Assembly (NCBI GenBank): GCA_015680905.1
Contig: CM027381.1
Coordinates: 60,950,501-61,014,500 of the forward strand
Length of the DNA stretch: 64,000 nucleotides
Origin: Coptis chinensis
Taxonomy: Eukaryota; Streptophyta; Magnoliopsida; Ranunculales; Ranunculaceae
Reading direction: 5' to 3'
The notes below the pieces were generated by a model, which searched no databases, was not told where the DNA came from, and saw only the letters and a list, made by a program, of their open reading frames with translations. The position numbers and the translations under genes were made by a program. Shown one piece after another: positions 10,601 to 23,257 of this stretch (the stretch's first letter is position 1; each line of letters begins with the position of its first letter).

Positions 10601-13348
10601 CGGAGTCCAAAAACCCCACACTGCTGGAGGTCCGCAGTTACTAAGTGGGGGATAATATCGACGTGGTAGGATGAGGCGGGTCGTTACAAACTGGATGCAA
10701 ATACATTGAACTAACCTAGTTAATGGGAAATCAAAAACTAGATGCAAATGCAACGAACTAACCTCAAAGAATAATTAACGGGAAATCGGAAACTGGATGC
10801 AACTGTATTGAACTAACCTAATTAATTAATGAAAAATCGGAAACTGAATGTAAACTAACGTCAAAAAATTGGAAACTTGAAGCAACTACATTTAACTAAC
10901 CTCGAAAAATAATTAACAGGAACTCGGAATCTATATGCAAATGCATTAAATTAACCTCAAAGAATAATTAAACGGAAATTGGATGTCATTGCACTGAACT
11001 AACCTCAAAATATTATTCACAGGAAATCAGAAATTGGATGCAACTGCATTGAACTAACTTCAAATAATATTTATCGGGTAATCAAAAACTAGATGCAAAT
11101 GCATTTAACTAACCTCAAAAAATAATTAACGTGAAATCGGAAACTGGATGCAAATACATTGAACTAATCTCTAAATATAATTAATTGGAAATCAGGTTCG
11201 ATCTGGACGCAAATGTATTGAACTAACCTCAAAGAATAATTAAAGGGAATCAATAATTATATGAAATTGTATGAAACTAACATTTTTTTTTTTGCATGGA
11301 ACTAACCTCAAATAATAATTAACGAGAAATCGAAAACTAGATGCAAATGCATTGAACTAATCACAAAGAATATATAACAGGAAATTCAAAACTGAATCTC
11401 GATCAAATAATAAATAACGGAAAATCTGAAACTAGACGAAACCGCATTGAGCTAAGCTCAAAAAATAATTCACAACATATCGGTTTGGATGCAAATGCAT
11501 TTAATTAACCTTAAAGAATAATCAATGGGAAATCGGAAACTGGATGCAAGTACGTGCATCAAACTAACCTCAAAGAAAGTCAAAAATTGGATGCAAATGT
11601 ATTGAACTGACCTTGAATAATAATTTACGGGAAAGCGAAAACTGGATGCAAATGCATTGAGTTAACCTCAAAAAATAATTAATGGGAAATCAGATTTCTT
11701 AAAAATAATTAACAGGAAAAGAAAAAATTGGATGAAACTGCATGGAACTAACCTTTTTTTTTTCCTTGCATAAAACTAACCCCAAATAATAATTAACGTG
11801 AAATTGAAAACTGGATGCGAATGCATCGAACTAACTACAAATAGCAATTACCGAGAAATCGGAAAATGGATGCAAATGCATTAAACTAACCTCAAATAAT
11901 AATTAATAGGACATCAGGAACTGAATCCAATTGCATTGAACTAACCTAAAAATAATTAACGGGAAATCGAAAATTGGACACAACTATACTGTACTAACCT
12001 TAGAGAATAATTAACCTAAAAATCGTGACTACATGCAAATGCATTGAACTAACCTCAAAGAATAATTAATGGGAAATCGAATACTGGATACAAACACAAC
12101 GAACTAACCTCAAAGAATAATTAACGGGAAATCAGAAACCTGATGCAAATGGAACGAACAAACCTCAAAAAATAATTAATAAGAAATTGGAAACGGAATA
12201 CTAATGCGTTAAACTAACCACAAAGAATAATTAATTAACGGGAAATTGAAAACTGGATACAAATACATTGAACTAACCTCAAATAATAGTTAACGGCAAA
12301 TCGAAAACTGGGTGCAAATTCTTTGAATTAACCCCCAAAAAATAATTAAAGGAAAATTGGGAACTCGATGCAACTGCACTGAACTAACCTCAAAAATAAT
12401 TAACGAAAAATCAAAAACTGGATGCAAGTATGCACCTACATTGAATTAATCTCAAAAAATAATCAATGGAAAATCGAAAATTGGATGCAATCGTGTTTTG
12501 CTAAACTCAAAGAATAATCAACATGAAATCAGAAACTGTATGCAAATGCATTGACCTAACTCTCAAAAAATAACTAACGAAAAATCAAGAACTAGAAGCA
12601 ACTGCATTAAACTAACCTAAAGAAAATCACTGGGAATTTTTTGAAATTGGATGCAAATGCATTGCATGAACTACCCCTATTTATTTATTTATTATTATTT
12701 TTTTGCATGGAACTAACCTCAAAGAATAGTTAATGTGAAGTCGAAAACTGGATGCAAATGCATCGAACTAGCCTCAAAGAATAATTAACGTGAAATCGGA
12801 AACTGGAGACAAATGTATTGAACTAACCGAAAAAATAATTAACGGGAAATCGAAAATTGGATGCAATTGCACTGAACTAACTCAAAGTATAATTAAGGAG
12901 AAACAAATGTATTTAACTAACCTCAATGAATAATTAACGGCAAATAAAAAAATTGGATACAATTGCGTTGAACTAACCTCTAAACATAGTTTTATTATAT
13001 GTAGTTGGAATGTTCGACAAGTATAGTTTTGTATTTTAAATAATATTATCTATTTTTGTATGACTGGGAATGACTTGGTATTCAATTAGCTTCAGTATGA
13101 TTTTCACCTTATTGGACATTCTAACAAAACTTTAATCAAACTTTTATTATTTAACAACAATTAGAAGTCGAAGGGTTTTATCAAGGCTGTGTTCTATCTT
13201 TTTATGGAGTATGGGGTTTTCACGTTATAAGAAATTTGGATGTGTGATTAATATAATATTCATATCTTATAACTCTGCATAGTTACAAATATTTTTCAAA
13301 ATAATTTAATATAGTGGCACCCGTTGGTAGGACGGGTTCAAAAGCTAG

Positions 13349-14429
13349 TTAGAATTATTAGAGCAGAAGAGAAAAACAAACAATAGGCAAGCCATCTGAC
13401 TGAGAAAATCAACAAAAGCAATAATAAGATTAAAACTTGGAAGGACTTGAGATTAAGTTTGGTATCGATCAGTTTTGTAAGTCCTTCTAGGCGTTCCTAC
13501 CAGCACCAAAGAAACATTCCAAATTTAAACTGTGAACCATGAATTTATCTAATAACATTGAAGAGAACCATATTTGATCAAATATTGTAGAGCACAGTTC
13601 GTACAACACAACCTATTTTACAAGGACTGCAAGACATTATTAGTGATCACAAGCTATTATGATATCAATATCTGAATATCCTACCACATTCATGCTAACG
13701 GGCCTCCAAATAGCATTTCTTCACCCATTCATTCTCAAGGGGCCTCCACAGTCCACACGGACTAACCAAAGTTGTGTGCTATGGTAAACTCATTTAGACT
13801 CCAAATGGGTATATAAACATTAAACATACAGGGGTACAAAATGCCGTGCTGGATCAAAATATCAGAAGTCTCCAAAACCGATATTTTGGAATATATCAGC
13901 AAATATCGGTCGATAATAAGAGAAGGTTTGAGTGCTTGACAACTCTAGTTTAATGATATATTGTCCAATATATCAACACCTATCAGGAACTTTCGGTGAG
14001 AAAATGAGGTTTTGATGCAGAGGTAAACGATGAACTAATGTGAAAAGAAAAGGAGATAACAATCAATCAAACCTTAATTGAAATTTGAATTTTGAAGATG
14101 ACCAAATAAGGTGGAAAGATGGGAGTATGGGCATTTTGTCTATAAACCATTGAAAACTAAAACCTTACTTGACATCACATTATCTCTATTGCACTGCCAA
14201 TTTCAATTAACTCCTCAATCTCACCCACCAAAAAGAGCCATAAACACAATGCGAAAACATGTCATTTACTCACAACTCATCAAATGTTGCATTGCCCACC
14301 ATGCTATCTGATAAGAAATAATAAATTTGAACTCATGAACTGTAAATATAGAGATGGAGAAACAATAATTTATCAAAATATGAAACTCTTTAAATAATGT
14401 GAGATAGGGAGGAGTAGTCATGTTCACTA
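13349..14429. other. Unassigned AT-rich sequence
   Basis: No gene was recognised. A patch near 13850-13990 is rich in ATATCGGTCGATAAT-like strings, resembling the ATATATCGATAT-rich patch at 45650-45960. A short open frame at 14111-14311 has no recognisable feature. Confidence 0.4.
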
Positions 14430-15050
14430 ATGAGAGTCAAAACAATAGATATGAGGTGAAAATAGTGAATTGAAACGATGAATAAAGATATTAGAAGGGG
14501 TTTAATCCATCACGTGATTCGATTGACTAATAGTTAGTATCGAATCGCCTGTATTGATCCCTAGTAAAGACCAAGTCCTCTCGGATTGAGGTTTCACTAG
14601 CATGAGAGTGTAGCTCCACCACAAATCTCTTTGGTGGTGGCTCTATACTCTAGTTCTCTGTTATGAGCTCTATCTCTAGTTACTTATAACGAAGAACTTG
14701 ACGCTCTTTTATGCAACACAATCAAACTACTAGCTACTCATCCTCACATGGCTTCATAAACCTCCTCTAATGGAGGTTTAGCCTAGTGTCATAGGAATCA
14801 TTACACTAAAGCAATAATAATGAGACATAAGTGAAAAGATAATAATTGAAATTAAACTAATGCTTTTGATTGATTGGGAATTAATGGTGACTACAAACTA
14901 AATTATTCTAACTCTAAAGAAAATAAAACCAATTAAAACTAAACTAAACTAATTATTAACTAAGGAAGGGGAGAGAGATGATTGCTTAGCTTTAACCCTC
15001 TTTATATGACTTTTTCTTCAATGCGCAGAAGTGTAAATGCACTCAATGTG
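14430..15050. repeat. Possible degraded LTR fragment related to the Athila-type LTRs
   Basis: The order of short blocks resembles part of the element C LTR: CTTCATAAACCTCCTCTAAT, then GGAGGTTTAGCCTAGTGTCA, then runs of AAACTAAACTAA (compare 31345-31440). No paired end or target duplication was found, so this is a weak call. Confidence 0.35.
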
Positions 15051-16750
15051 CAGTGTTCTGGACCATTGATTTCCAATCTCTAATCAAAATTGAATAAGGG
15101 TAAAACCGGTAGATTAGTTGTTTAACTTGTTGCACCAAGTCATAAATCTCTACGTACGTGTTTCCTGATTTCTCGAAACAAAAAGAAATAAATAAAAAAC
15201 ACTACGTGTTTCCTGATTTCATTCTCATCCTCCATCGCCATGCCCTTTTAGATTGATTAGGAAGGCACGAGTTCTTTGATAGGTACTCTCTCTCTTAGCC
15301 TTCACTTTGATTTCTTCTCAATTTTGGTTTCATCTCTTCTCGATTTCTTCAATTCTACCTACAATTTTGTCTCCAAAGCAGTTTCAGATTTTGAGGGAAA
15401 AAGGAGCTAAGTAAGTCTGTCTTTTTTTTAATGAGTTTTGACTTTTGAGCTTTAGCCTTGTTTTAATTTTGATTTAATACTGATACTGAAAGCCAGAGTT
15501 TCTAAGGAGCTAGGTTCATAAAATTTTCTTAGATAATTATACTATTATGGTAGTGGTGTAGATGATTCCACCAAAGTAATATTAAATTTAGATAATTCGC
15601 ATTCTTCTCTTTGTAAAATTGTGTCACAATATCGGATTGAGAACTAGGAATTTCTTTTCTTTTTTGGTTGGAATGAAGAAATAGGTGGTTGTTGTCTGTT
15701 GCAACAAAGGAATGAGTTCCTTTCTATTTCGTTGGTTTAATTTCTAGTAAAACACAATAGCAAATTGCAATAGCAACATACACTAGTTCCCCAATTGTTG
15801 TAAATTAAAACCTAGCACTCTGAAGTATAGACTCTAAAAAAACACTGTATCTGACGCATAACTGGCATAAACATTAAGAACAGAGTTATTATGCAAAAAT
15901 CTTATTAAAACAACACTATCCCTCCCTAATATTTGTTGTCTCAAATTGTAACGAAGGCTAACAATATGTACTTAACCTTCTTAAATACAGTATTGGTGGT
16001 GTACACTGACACATGGGAATAAAGTAATAAACAGACCGATTCTGTGATATCCCTAAGCGTAATCAAGAGAATTGAGCTATAGGCATTACTAATAAAACTG
16101 TGACACTCTCACCACCATTCATAAAATAAATAAGACTTATTCTTCCTATTGGGATGATAATAAACTTGGTATGCAAAAGTCGAGTGAAAACCAAGAATCA
16201 TAGTTAATATGCAAGTCCAAAAGCCTAAAAGAATGCATATAGCTATGTACCTTATTTCCCATCAGGACTCCAACAGCATAGCTCATTGTAAGAGGCGGCC
16301 TCCACGAAGACAAGGTCTACAGAGTAAACAATGAAGAGTAATAATATGTTATTACATACATGATAATTATGGCCTATTAATGCAAAGGCAGAATCTGAAT
16401 AGCTTTTAAAGTCACTTATTACATTACATCTGACAATGAGTGTCATATGTTTAATCTGCGGAATGGTTTTTTGCTTTTTACCTTCTGACTTCTAACTTTT
16501 TTTTTTGTCTAAATACTTTTTAACTCAGTGCAAAAAAGTTGTTGACATGGATTTTATTTTTTTGTCTAATTGGGAACACCCTATGGTCTAATTGAAGTCA
16601 TGATGGACACAAGTGGTATATTCTCAACTTTTACATTATTCAAATACTGGGCTCAATTTGGACATCCACGATACATATCAAGAAGGAGTATTGATAAACA
16701 CACATATCCTGATATTTTGTACTATGTGTGTAGGTATTCCAGATGAATGC
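15051..16750 (+). other. Region upstream of the DRB pseudogene, possible old 5' UTR and introns
   Basis: No coding exon was recognised. Pyrimidine-rich CTCTCTCTTAGCCTTCACTT (about 15287-15307) followed by GAGGGAAAAAGGAGCTAAGTAAG (about 15390-15415) looks like plant 5' UTR sequence with a possible intron donor. It precedes the DRB coding start on the same strand. Confidence 0.4.
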
Positions 16751-16990
16751 ATGCATAAGAACCGATTGCAAGAGTATGCTCAAAAATCCAAATTGTCACT
16801 TCCGACCTATACTACTGAAAGCTTTGAAACTGTGCCATAATTTAGATCTTCTGTTTTGGTTGATGGGGTAAATTATATGTCGGTTGAGACATTTCTACAT
16901 AAGAAAAAGGCAGAATAGAATTATGCTAAAGTTGCTCTGGAATCTATATTGAAGAAGGTCAAAGACGAACGATGTCCAATAATAGATGAC
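16751..16990 (+). pseudogene. DRB pseudogene, first dsRNA-binding domain
   Basis: The plus strand encodes an almost full-length double-stranded-RNA-binding domain: MHKNRLQEYAQKSKLSLPTY, then FRSSVLVDGVNYMSVETF, then the terminal helix YAKVALESILKKVKDE. DRB proteins (HYL1/DRB1 and relatives) pair with Dicer-like enzymes in small-RNA production. The usual order alpha-beta-beta-beta-alpha is visible, and the start is the Met just ahead of the HKNRLQEY helix. Two in-frame stops (TAA at 16838-16840, TAG at 16916-16918) lie where the family has Arg and Gln, so it is decayed independently of the element B insertion. An intron with a (GT)n run follows, then the second domain. Confidence 0.9.
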
Positions 16991-17002
16991 CTGTGTTGCA
17001 TG

Positions 17003-17027
17003 CATGTGTGTGTGTGTGTGTGTGTAT
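17003..17027. repeat. (GT)n microsatellite in DRB intron
   Basis: About eleven GT units directly after the first DRB exon. Confidence 0.85.
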
Positions 17028-17499
17028 CCAAGTATACTGTAGTTAGTTCTATGTTAGTATGTTGTTGACATGCCATTTTTCTTTTGTGATTGTTCATTAT
17101 ACAATTAGACTACCTTATAATAATACCTCTCCTCTTTTCCTTATTTTTTGATTTCATTTGTTTTCATTACAAGAATATTAGGTTGGTAACAATCTAATGA
17201 AAATAGATGGTATTATTGAAATTTTTTGTGGTCTTTTTGGCTTGTAACTTTTCACTGTTTCCTTACAGTTTTATTCTTTATACATTTTTGTTGCAATGAA
17301 GTATAATTTGTGCGTAACTTTGAAACTATGTTAGGACCCCTTTAAAGTAAGCATTTTCTCAATTTACCTAAGCAATACGGAAAGAGCAAAACGTTAATGT
17401 TCAACATTGTCAACGCCAGCTTGAGTTTTTCTAGTTCATAATTTTATGCTTTATTAATTTTTTTTGTATAATTTGGGAGTTGGTATACAGTTATATATT

Positions 17500-17662
17500 A
17501 TAGTACATGGACACGCCATATTTTAGAAATAATATCTGTCAGGTACGTGTCCACATGTCCGTGGAAACATTGTATGTGATATACCTCAAGATTTTATATA
17601 GTTAGACATTTGTTATCCATGTCGGATATGGACACACGTATCCATGTCAATGTAACTTAGGT
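17500..17662. repeat. Small inverted-end repeat in DRB intron, copy 1
   Basis: TACATGGACACGCCATATTT at the left and CCATGTCAATGTAACTTA at the right are approximate inverted ends. A diverged copy at 62634-62766 has clearer ends. Probably a MITE, family unknown. Confidence 0.5.
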
Positions 17663-17696
17663 TATATATTTTTATTTGTTTTTTTCACTCTTGCAG

Positions 17697-17888
17697 GATA
17701 TGACCTATTGCAAATCCATCCTTAATGAATTTGTTATGAAGATTGGTTTGGAAATGCCTATTTATATAACTACCCAGTCAAATTATCTTATTCCAGTGTT
17801 CATCTCAACTTTGGATTTCCATGGTAAAACATATATTGGTACTCCCACCAGGAGCAAAAAGGCGGAAGAACAAATGTGTGCACATTCT
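17697..17888 (+). pseudogene. DRB pseudogene, second dsRNA-binding domain, left part
   Basis: After a TTGCAG acceptor the frame reads YCKSILNEFVMKIGLEMPIY, then LIPVFISTLDFHGKTYIGT and RSKKAEEQMCAHS. This is a second dsRBD, as in DRB proteins, which carry two in tandem. Key features are the N-terminal helix, the FxGKTYxG strand and the KKxAE helix start that binds the RNA backbone. The frame is open here and is cut by element B at 17889. The coding sequence resumes at 38268. Confidence 0.9.
17884..17888. repeat. Target-site duplication of element B, left copy (ATTCT)
   Basis: ATTCT here and GTTCT at 38268-38272 agree at four of five bases. The continuing DRB frame supports this as the insertion point. 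Confidence 0.75.
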
Positions 17889-18248
17889 TGATAAGCACCC
17901 AAAATTGTAATATTAAATCCCGAGAGGCATAGCATTTTGGTCGATTATGTGTTTAATAATCATGTAATAATTATATTTTCGTACTTTTGCAGGTTTCTGC
18001 AGTTAACATGAATATAATGATAAAACATGCATCAAAGTACGGGAATACTTGAATATTTTAAGTTTCCCACTCAACCCCAGTGAAGCCCAACAAAGCCTGA
18101 CTAGAGCTGAAGTTTCCAAAAGAACAAAACCAGTGCAGAACGGGTCTACATATAAAGAAGCAGCAAACTTCCGAAGCTCACATCTGATAAATCTGGATGC
18201 CGACATTGGCTAGTGAACTGCTAGAGTGACCAGGGCGATGAACTCTCT
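17889..18248 (+). repeat. Element B 5' LTR remnant
   Basis: About 360 bp match the start of the 3' LTR (36536 onward), beginning TGATAAGCACCCAAAATTG. Confidence 0.85.
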
Positions 18249-18771
18249 AGCTAGTGGACATTGGCTAGTGGCTAGTGAACTGCCAAAGCGACCAGGGCGA
18301 CAAACATTTGTTTATAAATAAAACACCCCTCCTTTCTTTTCAAAAACTCTTGTGACCTTTCAGAATGACTCATATAATTGGATGGCATTTTTCGTGCCGA
18401 TCATTTTGATATCTCATTCATCCAATTCGGAGTCCAAACGAGTCGTGGGTAAGCGTTTAGATTTTTTAGGCTTAAATCGGGCATTTGGCTTGATTTGGAC
18501 TTGGGAAAATTTGTTGGGCCCAACCAAATCTCGAATTCTCAGTCCATTTAAACCCGACAAACCCGAAAACACGCATCACCATTACACATTTCGTCTTCCC
18601 CAATATCCGGATCTTGTCCCCTCTCGATTCAGTCTCGCACGAGACAGGCCTACATTATATCCAGGTCTCGCGCACGACTCTTACAGCTCCAAATCCAATT
18701 CCCTTCCATCAGCAAGTCCCATTTCTCCCCTTCATCATAAATCAATAACCAACCTCTCCTTAAGAGTAGTA

Positions 18772-19545
18772 ATGACTGGAAACAGGCGAATTTGTGTGGA
18801 GAAAAATTTTGGAACTTTATTCAAAAATGGGATGTTTGCTCCATTCTTTGATAATAAAATTCACTCTAGAGGATGGGAGTACTTGTTATATGCTAATGGC
18901 GGGCTTTATTCTAAGGATTTGGTGATGAAATTTTACAACAATGGGAGCTTTAATGGCGACCATTTTTTGGTTACCGTCGAGGGTGTGCGCCACGAAGTCA
19001 CACCCGTTTTGATCTCTGGGATCACGGGCATTCCTTTGGTCGACCATGTGCTGACTCAGCAACAGTCCCTGTACCCATGGACTTACGACCTAATGCTCGA
19101 CACGCTAATTGAGGGCGAGTACAACATAGATGGGAAATGCGCGTATCAGTGCTCGGTGCGACGGAACCAGCTGGTTGTGACTCAATGGCTGGGACTGAAC
19201 GTCATTGGAACCTCGAAGCCCTCGGACATCAACAAGACTTTCCTCCACCTTCTTTCGATCCCCCAGGAGCGAAAGGGTAAGTTCTGCATAGTTACCTTTC
19301 TTTTTGATATTATTACGCATGCCACTCTCAAGTCAGCCCCTCTTGCCGTTCTTGTAACGCAATCTATGATTAATTTGGGTTTTATGTCTGCCACCGCGCT
19401 ACTCCCTATACCACTATATGAGAATATGCTTGTCTTCAAGAAATGCATACTGGCCCCTTGGGAACCCAAAGCACCAATGGCTGCTGAGCACACTAACGTA
19501 GGCCCATCTCACCCACCCTACTTTGATGAGACTGTTATGAGTAAG
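18772..19545 (+). CDS. Element B first accessory frame, 'putative plant transposon protein' type, part before element C
   Basis: The open frame runs from 18352, but family-like sequence starts near 18772 (MTGNRRICVEKNFG). It continues with GMFAPFFDNKIHSRGWEYL, a FYNNG strand, VRHEVTPVLISGITGIPL, EGEYNIDGKCAYQCS, and QLVVTQWLGLNVIGTSKPSD. The layout matches the family signature of a 'RGW' turn, FY.N and a 'V.G....' motif preceding a helical C-terminal half. No catalytic residues are evident and its role is unknown. TATA-like TTTATAAATA lies upstream at about 18310. Element C interrupts it at 19546. Confidence 0.7.
19541..19545. repeat. Target-site duplication of element C, left copy (GTAAG)
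   Basis: Exact match to 32283-32287. Confidence 0.93.
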
Positions 19546-21024
19546 TGATAATCGTATAATGAATAGTTTTACTAATGAATAAAGCGATGAAACTCTAAAC
19601 GAAAGTAAAACTAAAACTGCTTTGTTACTAGATTTATCAAAGATATTTTTACTCTCAATGCTATTGAGATATAGGGGAGTAAATGATTCGTTCCACTCCT
19701 AGTTCTTTAGCATGTGATGGTTTCGTGTCAACTAATCAGTCTAAACTCTAATGAGAGATTTACGAGGGGAATTCTATACTACGAGGTGAATTCAATTTAA
19801 CAAGTTACGAATAACAAAATGATAGAATGCTAAGGGTTTGAATCTAGATAAAGAATTAAAGGGAATTGAATCCACCTTAACTCGACTTAATCAACTAACA
19901 AAGACTCGTCGTGATCCAAATTGAATGCTTCGCATATGAAAATAGTAATTCTAATCCCTAATTATACATGGCATCTCTACCAATCAATAACTAGCATGTG
20001 AGGTTGTCCACCCATTCTCATGGCGAATAAACGAACTTCTAGAGTGGAATAAACTCTCACGACAATTTCTAAGTTAACAAGGATCAAGTTTCATCAAGGC
20101 TTCTTCAACCCCCTCTAATGGACGTTTAGCTTTGAGTCATACTACTATCATTTCCCATTGAATTAAAACTAGACATCATATAAAACTTCTATTTTATGCA
20201 ATTTTACTAAACAATAATTGAAATCTCAGGTAATAAATAGGAAATGAATAACAAGTAATAAAGGAATTTAGATCTAAACAACTGTAAATGACAAAAATCA
20301 AAATGAACAAGAATCTACTATTTTATTTATCTAATCAAGCAATAACAATATTTTCAAGGTTTAATCTAAAACAAGGAATGAAATGAAACTAAACTTAATT
20401 AAAAACAATTAAAACTAGATCTAAAATTATCTATATTTTAGGTCTAATTAGCTCCCATTTACAAAGAGCTAAACTTTTGTTTTTATATGCTTCAGATCCA
20501 AAAATCATGTATGGGCTTGGAGCCATGTTTTGGGCCGGAAAATCGGGCCCAAACCCCAATTCTTTCAGGCCAGAAAGGGCTCTTCAACTGGATTTGGCTT
20601 CAACAGACTTTTCGTCCACTTTTGCTCCTTTGATTTAGCTAAGGCTTGGACCATTGGAAAGCTCTTTCCGAGCCGGTCATTTTGGCATAAGGTAGGCCCA
20701 ATTCTAAGGTGTGAGTCCAAAGATATGGTCTTCGGAAGTTCTGCCGACTTGTGCACTGTTTCTGCCCGTGTTGACTTTTCAGTTTTTGACCGGGCTTTAC
20801 GAAGGCTTTGTCTCCTTGAATCTTAGCTTTTATCACATAACTTCTTAGCAACCAATCCTTGCTCCTTTATCTTGCCAAAGTAGCACATTTTTGCACATAA
20901 TTGACTTTACTGCCTGAAATACATAGAAACACGTAATCAGTGTTAACTCTTATTTTTTACTCACATAATTGGTCTAAAAGTATGATTGTTAAGGGGTTAA
21001 AACTACAGTTCTGGGCTCTTATCA
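19546..21024 (-). repeat. Element C 3' LTR
   Basis: TGATAATCG...TCTTATCA ends, 1,479 bp, the same length as its partner. Confidence 0.95.
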
Positions 21025-21038
21025 AACCACCCCCAAAC
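21025..21038 (-). other. Element C polypurine tract
   Basis: Minus-strand GTTTGGGGGTGGTT abuts the 3' LTR. Confidence 0.88.
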
Positions 21039-23257
21039 AGCATTTTGTTTGTCCTCAAGCAAATATGAGAAATTAGAATAATTGACCAAAAATGGAGTTC
21101 TAACTAATCTCGTTTCGCTGAGTGCGATTACATTGACCATATGCAACAAGGCCTTAAACCACTAGGAATTCCCTAGTGGACGAGTTATAGCCTCATGAGA
21201 GTTTTCCAGTGAAGGTACTCACAAACTTCATCTATACTACAACGACTAAGAAATAAAACTATTGTTTCCTTATTCATGCTCTAAATTAACTATACATCTC
21301 ACTAGCAATGAATATAGAATAATCAAGTCGAAACCTACGCTAATATATGCATAATAATCAATCTTCTACAATAAACATATATACAATGAGTAATACTATG
21401 AAATGCAATAGCAGGTCCGTTTTTGAAAACTCGGAATAGCGTCCTTAAGTAGGTCCTCACATAAATGTCAAGACAAAAACCACTCTGATTTTTCCGCTCA
21501 AGTTTCGCTACTCCAGTGTGTAGTGGGCACACTTTACCTTACAACTCAATGACACACAAGGAAGCCAGAGTCGATCAAACACATCTGCCACTTACTATCA
21601 CACTAACCTATTCCTAATTGAGCTAGAGGTCTTTATTAGGTGTTGCGGGGTTTAAGAGATGGTTTAATAAGAAAGGAAATGGATATTCAAAAAGACCAAG
21701 TCTGAGATAATAGAGTCTTCTTAATATGTAACTAGAGAAAACCTTGTTATTCACTTTTGCTTCTACACTTTGTTTCCATCCTTAGCCATATTTTTCTTTT
21801 TCTTTGGCTTTTGACTCCTTTGATTCTATTTTTGGAGTTCTAACTCTTTATTTTCTTTTATTTGTTTCTTATTTTATTTATTTATTTTTTTTTCATTTGG
21901 ATGGAAACTTTCTTTTCTTTATTTTCTGAAACAACTAACTAATTTTTGTTTGCACAGGTTTTTCTCTTCTTCTTTCTTCACTAATCCTATTCTCAGACTT
22001 ATTCTAACTTTGGTAGGTTGATTTTTTTTTTTTTTATTATTTTGTTTTGTTTTCGTGACAGGGTAAAGGAATTTGTGGTTTATGAAAGGCTAAGGAAAGG
22101 CTCAGAGGGGCGACTAGCGGAAAATAATTTCATAAGGGTTGAATTTCTGGCTATATCGATCCAAAGAGGGCCTAAATTCTCGCTTATGATATGGTATAGT
22201 GATCAAGCAAGTGGACGTGTGATTTCTCTATCCGGATTTTACTTCTCTTTTGTGTCATTTCTCAAATGTTTATTTCTATATATAAGGCTTTAGGCTATAT
22301 TCTTACAGATTTGTAGAATAAGTACTCTAGCCTAGATTTCAGAACTTCTGCTAACAATCATAGATACTCATGTAATATATTTATAGATAGATGCAAAGAT
22401 TATTACCTACATATTAATCTAAGTTTCTAAAAATTATTCTAATGCAAAAGCTACGTGAGACTTCTAGATTATTAAGAGCATAGAGAAAGAAAACAATACC
22501 AATATTCCTAAGTGTATAGCATAAACTTATTTATTTATATTTTTGAATTTTTGAAATTTTAACTAGAAAACAAATGCATATTATACATATCTATATCCTA
22601 ACAGATGCCTTAATTACACGTGTTTCTATGCACCCCCCCCCCCCCAAACAAGAAGCATGCTTTGTCCTCAAAGTATTTTAAATAAAGAAGGTAGGAAAAA
22701 TACCATTGAAGCGCGTGAAATTCAGGAACATCTGTAAAACAAAGTTATAACATACTAATATAGAAAATAAAAACTGACGCAACTCTATAGGAGTTCCACC
22801 CGTTATGGGGTAGTAAGAAATTACTTGCTTGGGACATAAACAGACACTAACTGGAAATAAAAACTTACCTGCACTCCCGCTTACTCGTCATTCTCTTCTC
22901 TTTCAATGGGGCGAGGTTCTTTCGCATCCTGCCATACCATAACAACTTGCCACGCCTTCCGTCATGTATCATCAACCATTGCTAATCTCTTGAGTGTTAC
23001 TTGGCTCGGAATGATCTGACTACGCGATTGGTGGGTCTCATGATTTCAACCTTTTTCCAATCCGTGAACTGGGTACAAAATTCTAGTAAGCAACCGCGCA
23101 TAATGCGGCTAACCAAAACAGGCATAAGAAGATACTTATGCCTCATGGTATGGGCTCTTTTTAGAGTAGCCACTAAAACTCGGGGAATGTCATATCGGCG
23201 ACGTCCCTCAGCTAAAGCAAGGAAAACATCACCAGCGGTACTATTGGCAGAAGTAAA
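21039..23257 (-). other. Element C conserved non-coding block before the 3' LTR
   Basis: About 1.6 kb shared in order with 3977-5480 (A) and, inverted, with 34980-36520 (B). Shared landmarks include CCACTAGGAATTCCCTAGTG, GACGAGTTATAGCCTC and AACTCTCATGAGGC-like strings. No reading frame of note. An internal second polypurine-like tract is listed separately. From about 22700 to 23257 I see nothing definite. Confidence 0.65.
22630..22675 (-). other. Element C internal second polypurine-like tract
   Basis: On the minus strand ACTTTGAGGACAAAGCATGC is followed by TTCTTGTTTGGGGG and a long G run. It is equivalent to the tracts at 5445-5481 and 34981-35020. Confidence 0.6.

Larger units (their letters stand above)
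9847..10688 (+). mobile_element. Cassandra TRIM retrotransposon with 5S-like LTRs
   Basis: A complete-looking 842-bp element. The 5' LTR is 9847-10220 and the 3' LTR 10267-10688, both beginning TGTAATATC. The primer site TGGTATCAGAGCC (10224-10236, initiator tRNA-Met) lies three bases inside, the interior is under 50 bp, and AACTG is duplicated exactly at 9842-9846 and 10689-10693. Each LTR carries sequence close to the 3' half of 5S rRNA: AGTTAAGCGTGCTT followed by GGATGGGTGACCTCCTGGGA-like bases, the hallmark of Cassandra. Like all TRIMs it encodes nothing and depends on other elements. It inserted inside one 55-bp repeat unit of Helitron 1. The LTRs differ clearly, so it is not recent. Confidence 0.93.
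9265..12980. repeat. ~55-bp tandem repeat array 1
   Basis: The unit approximates CATTGAACTAACCTCAAAGA then ATAATTAACGGGAAATCGGA then AACTGGATGCAAATG. Roughly 50 diverged copies remain once two inserted segments (about 9297-9550 and 9847-10688) are left out. Copies differ by substitutions and 1-5 base indels, so the array is old and unhomogenised. Confidence 0.9.
9265..13348 (+). mobile_element. Helitron-type element 1 with ~55-bp minisatellite interior
   Basis: Most of this interval is a diverged tandem repeat, followed by a ~365-bp unique tail that ends in a Helitron-like 3' terminus. Stem ACCCGT (13319-13324), 7-base loop and ACGGGT (13332-13337) are followed seven bases later by CTAG (13345-13348) and then T. 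Helitrons (rolling-circle DNA transposons) end in a hairpin plus CTRR and insert before T without target duplication. The unique tail is shared with the loci at 53.5-53.9 and 57.5-57.7 kb, which supports a family end. I find no 5' TC end like that of the other copies, so the left limit is only where the repeat begins. No Rep/helicase gene is present, so it is non-autonomous. Confidence 0.72.

Noticed and set aside
10017-10753. Minus-strand open frames of 86 and 64 codons
   Set aside because: They lie within the non-coding Cassandra element and its border.
9265-12980. A CRISPR-like repeat array or centromeric satellite
   Set aside because: Units are contiguous and diverged with no spacers, the context is a plant nucleus, and the borders are Helitron-like rather than megabase satellite.
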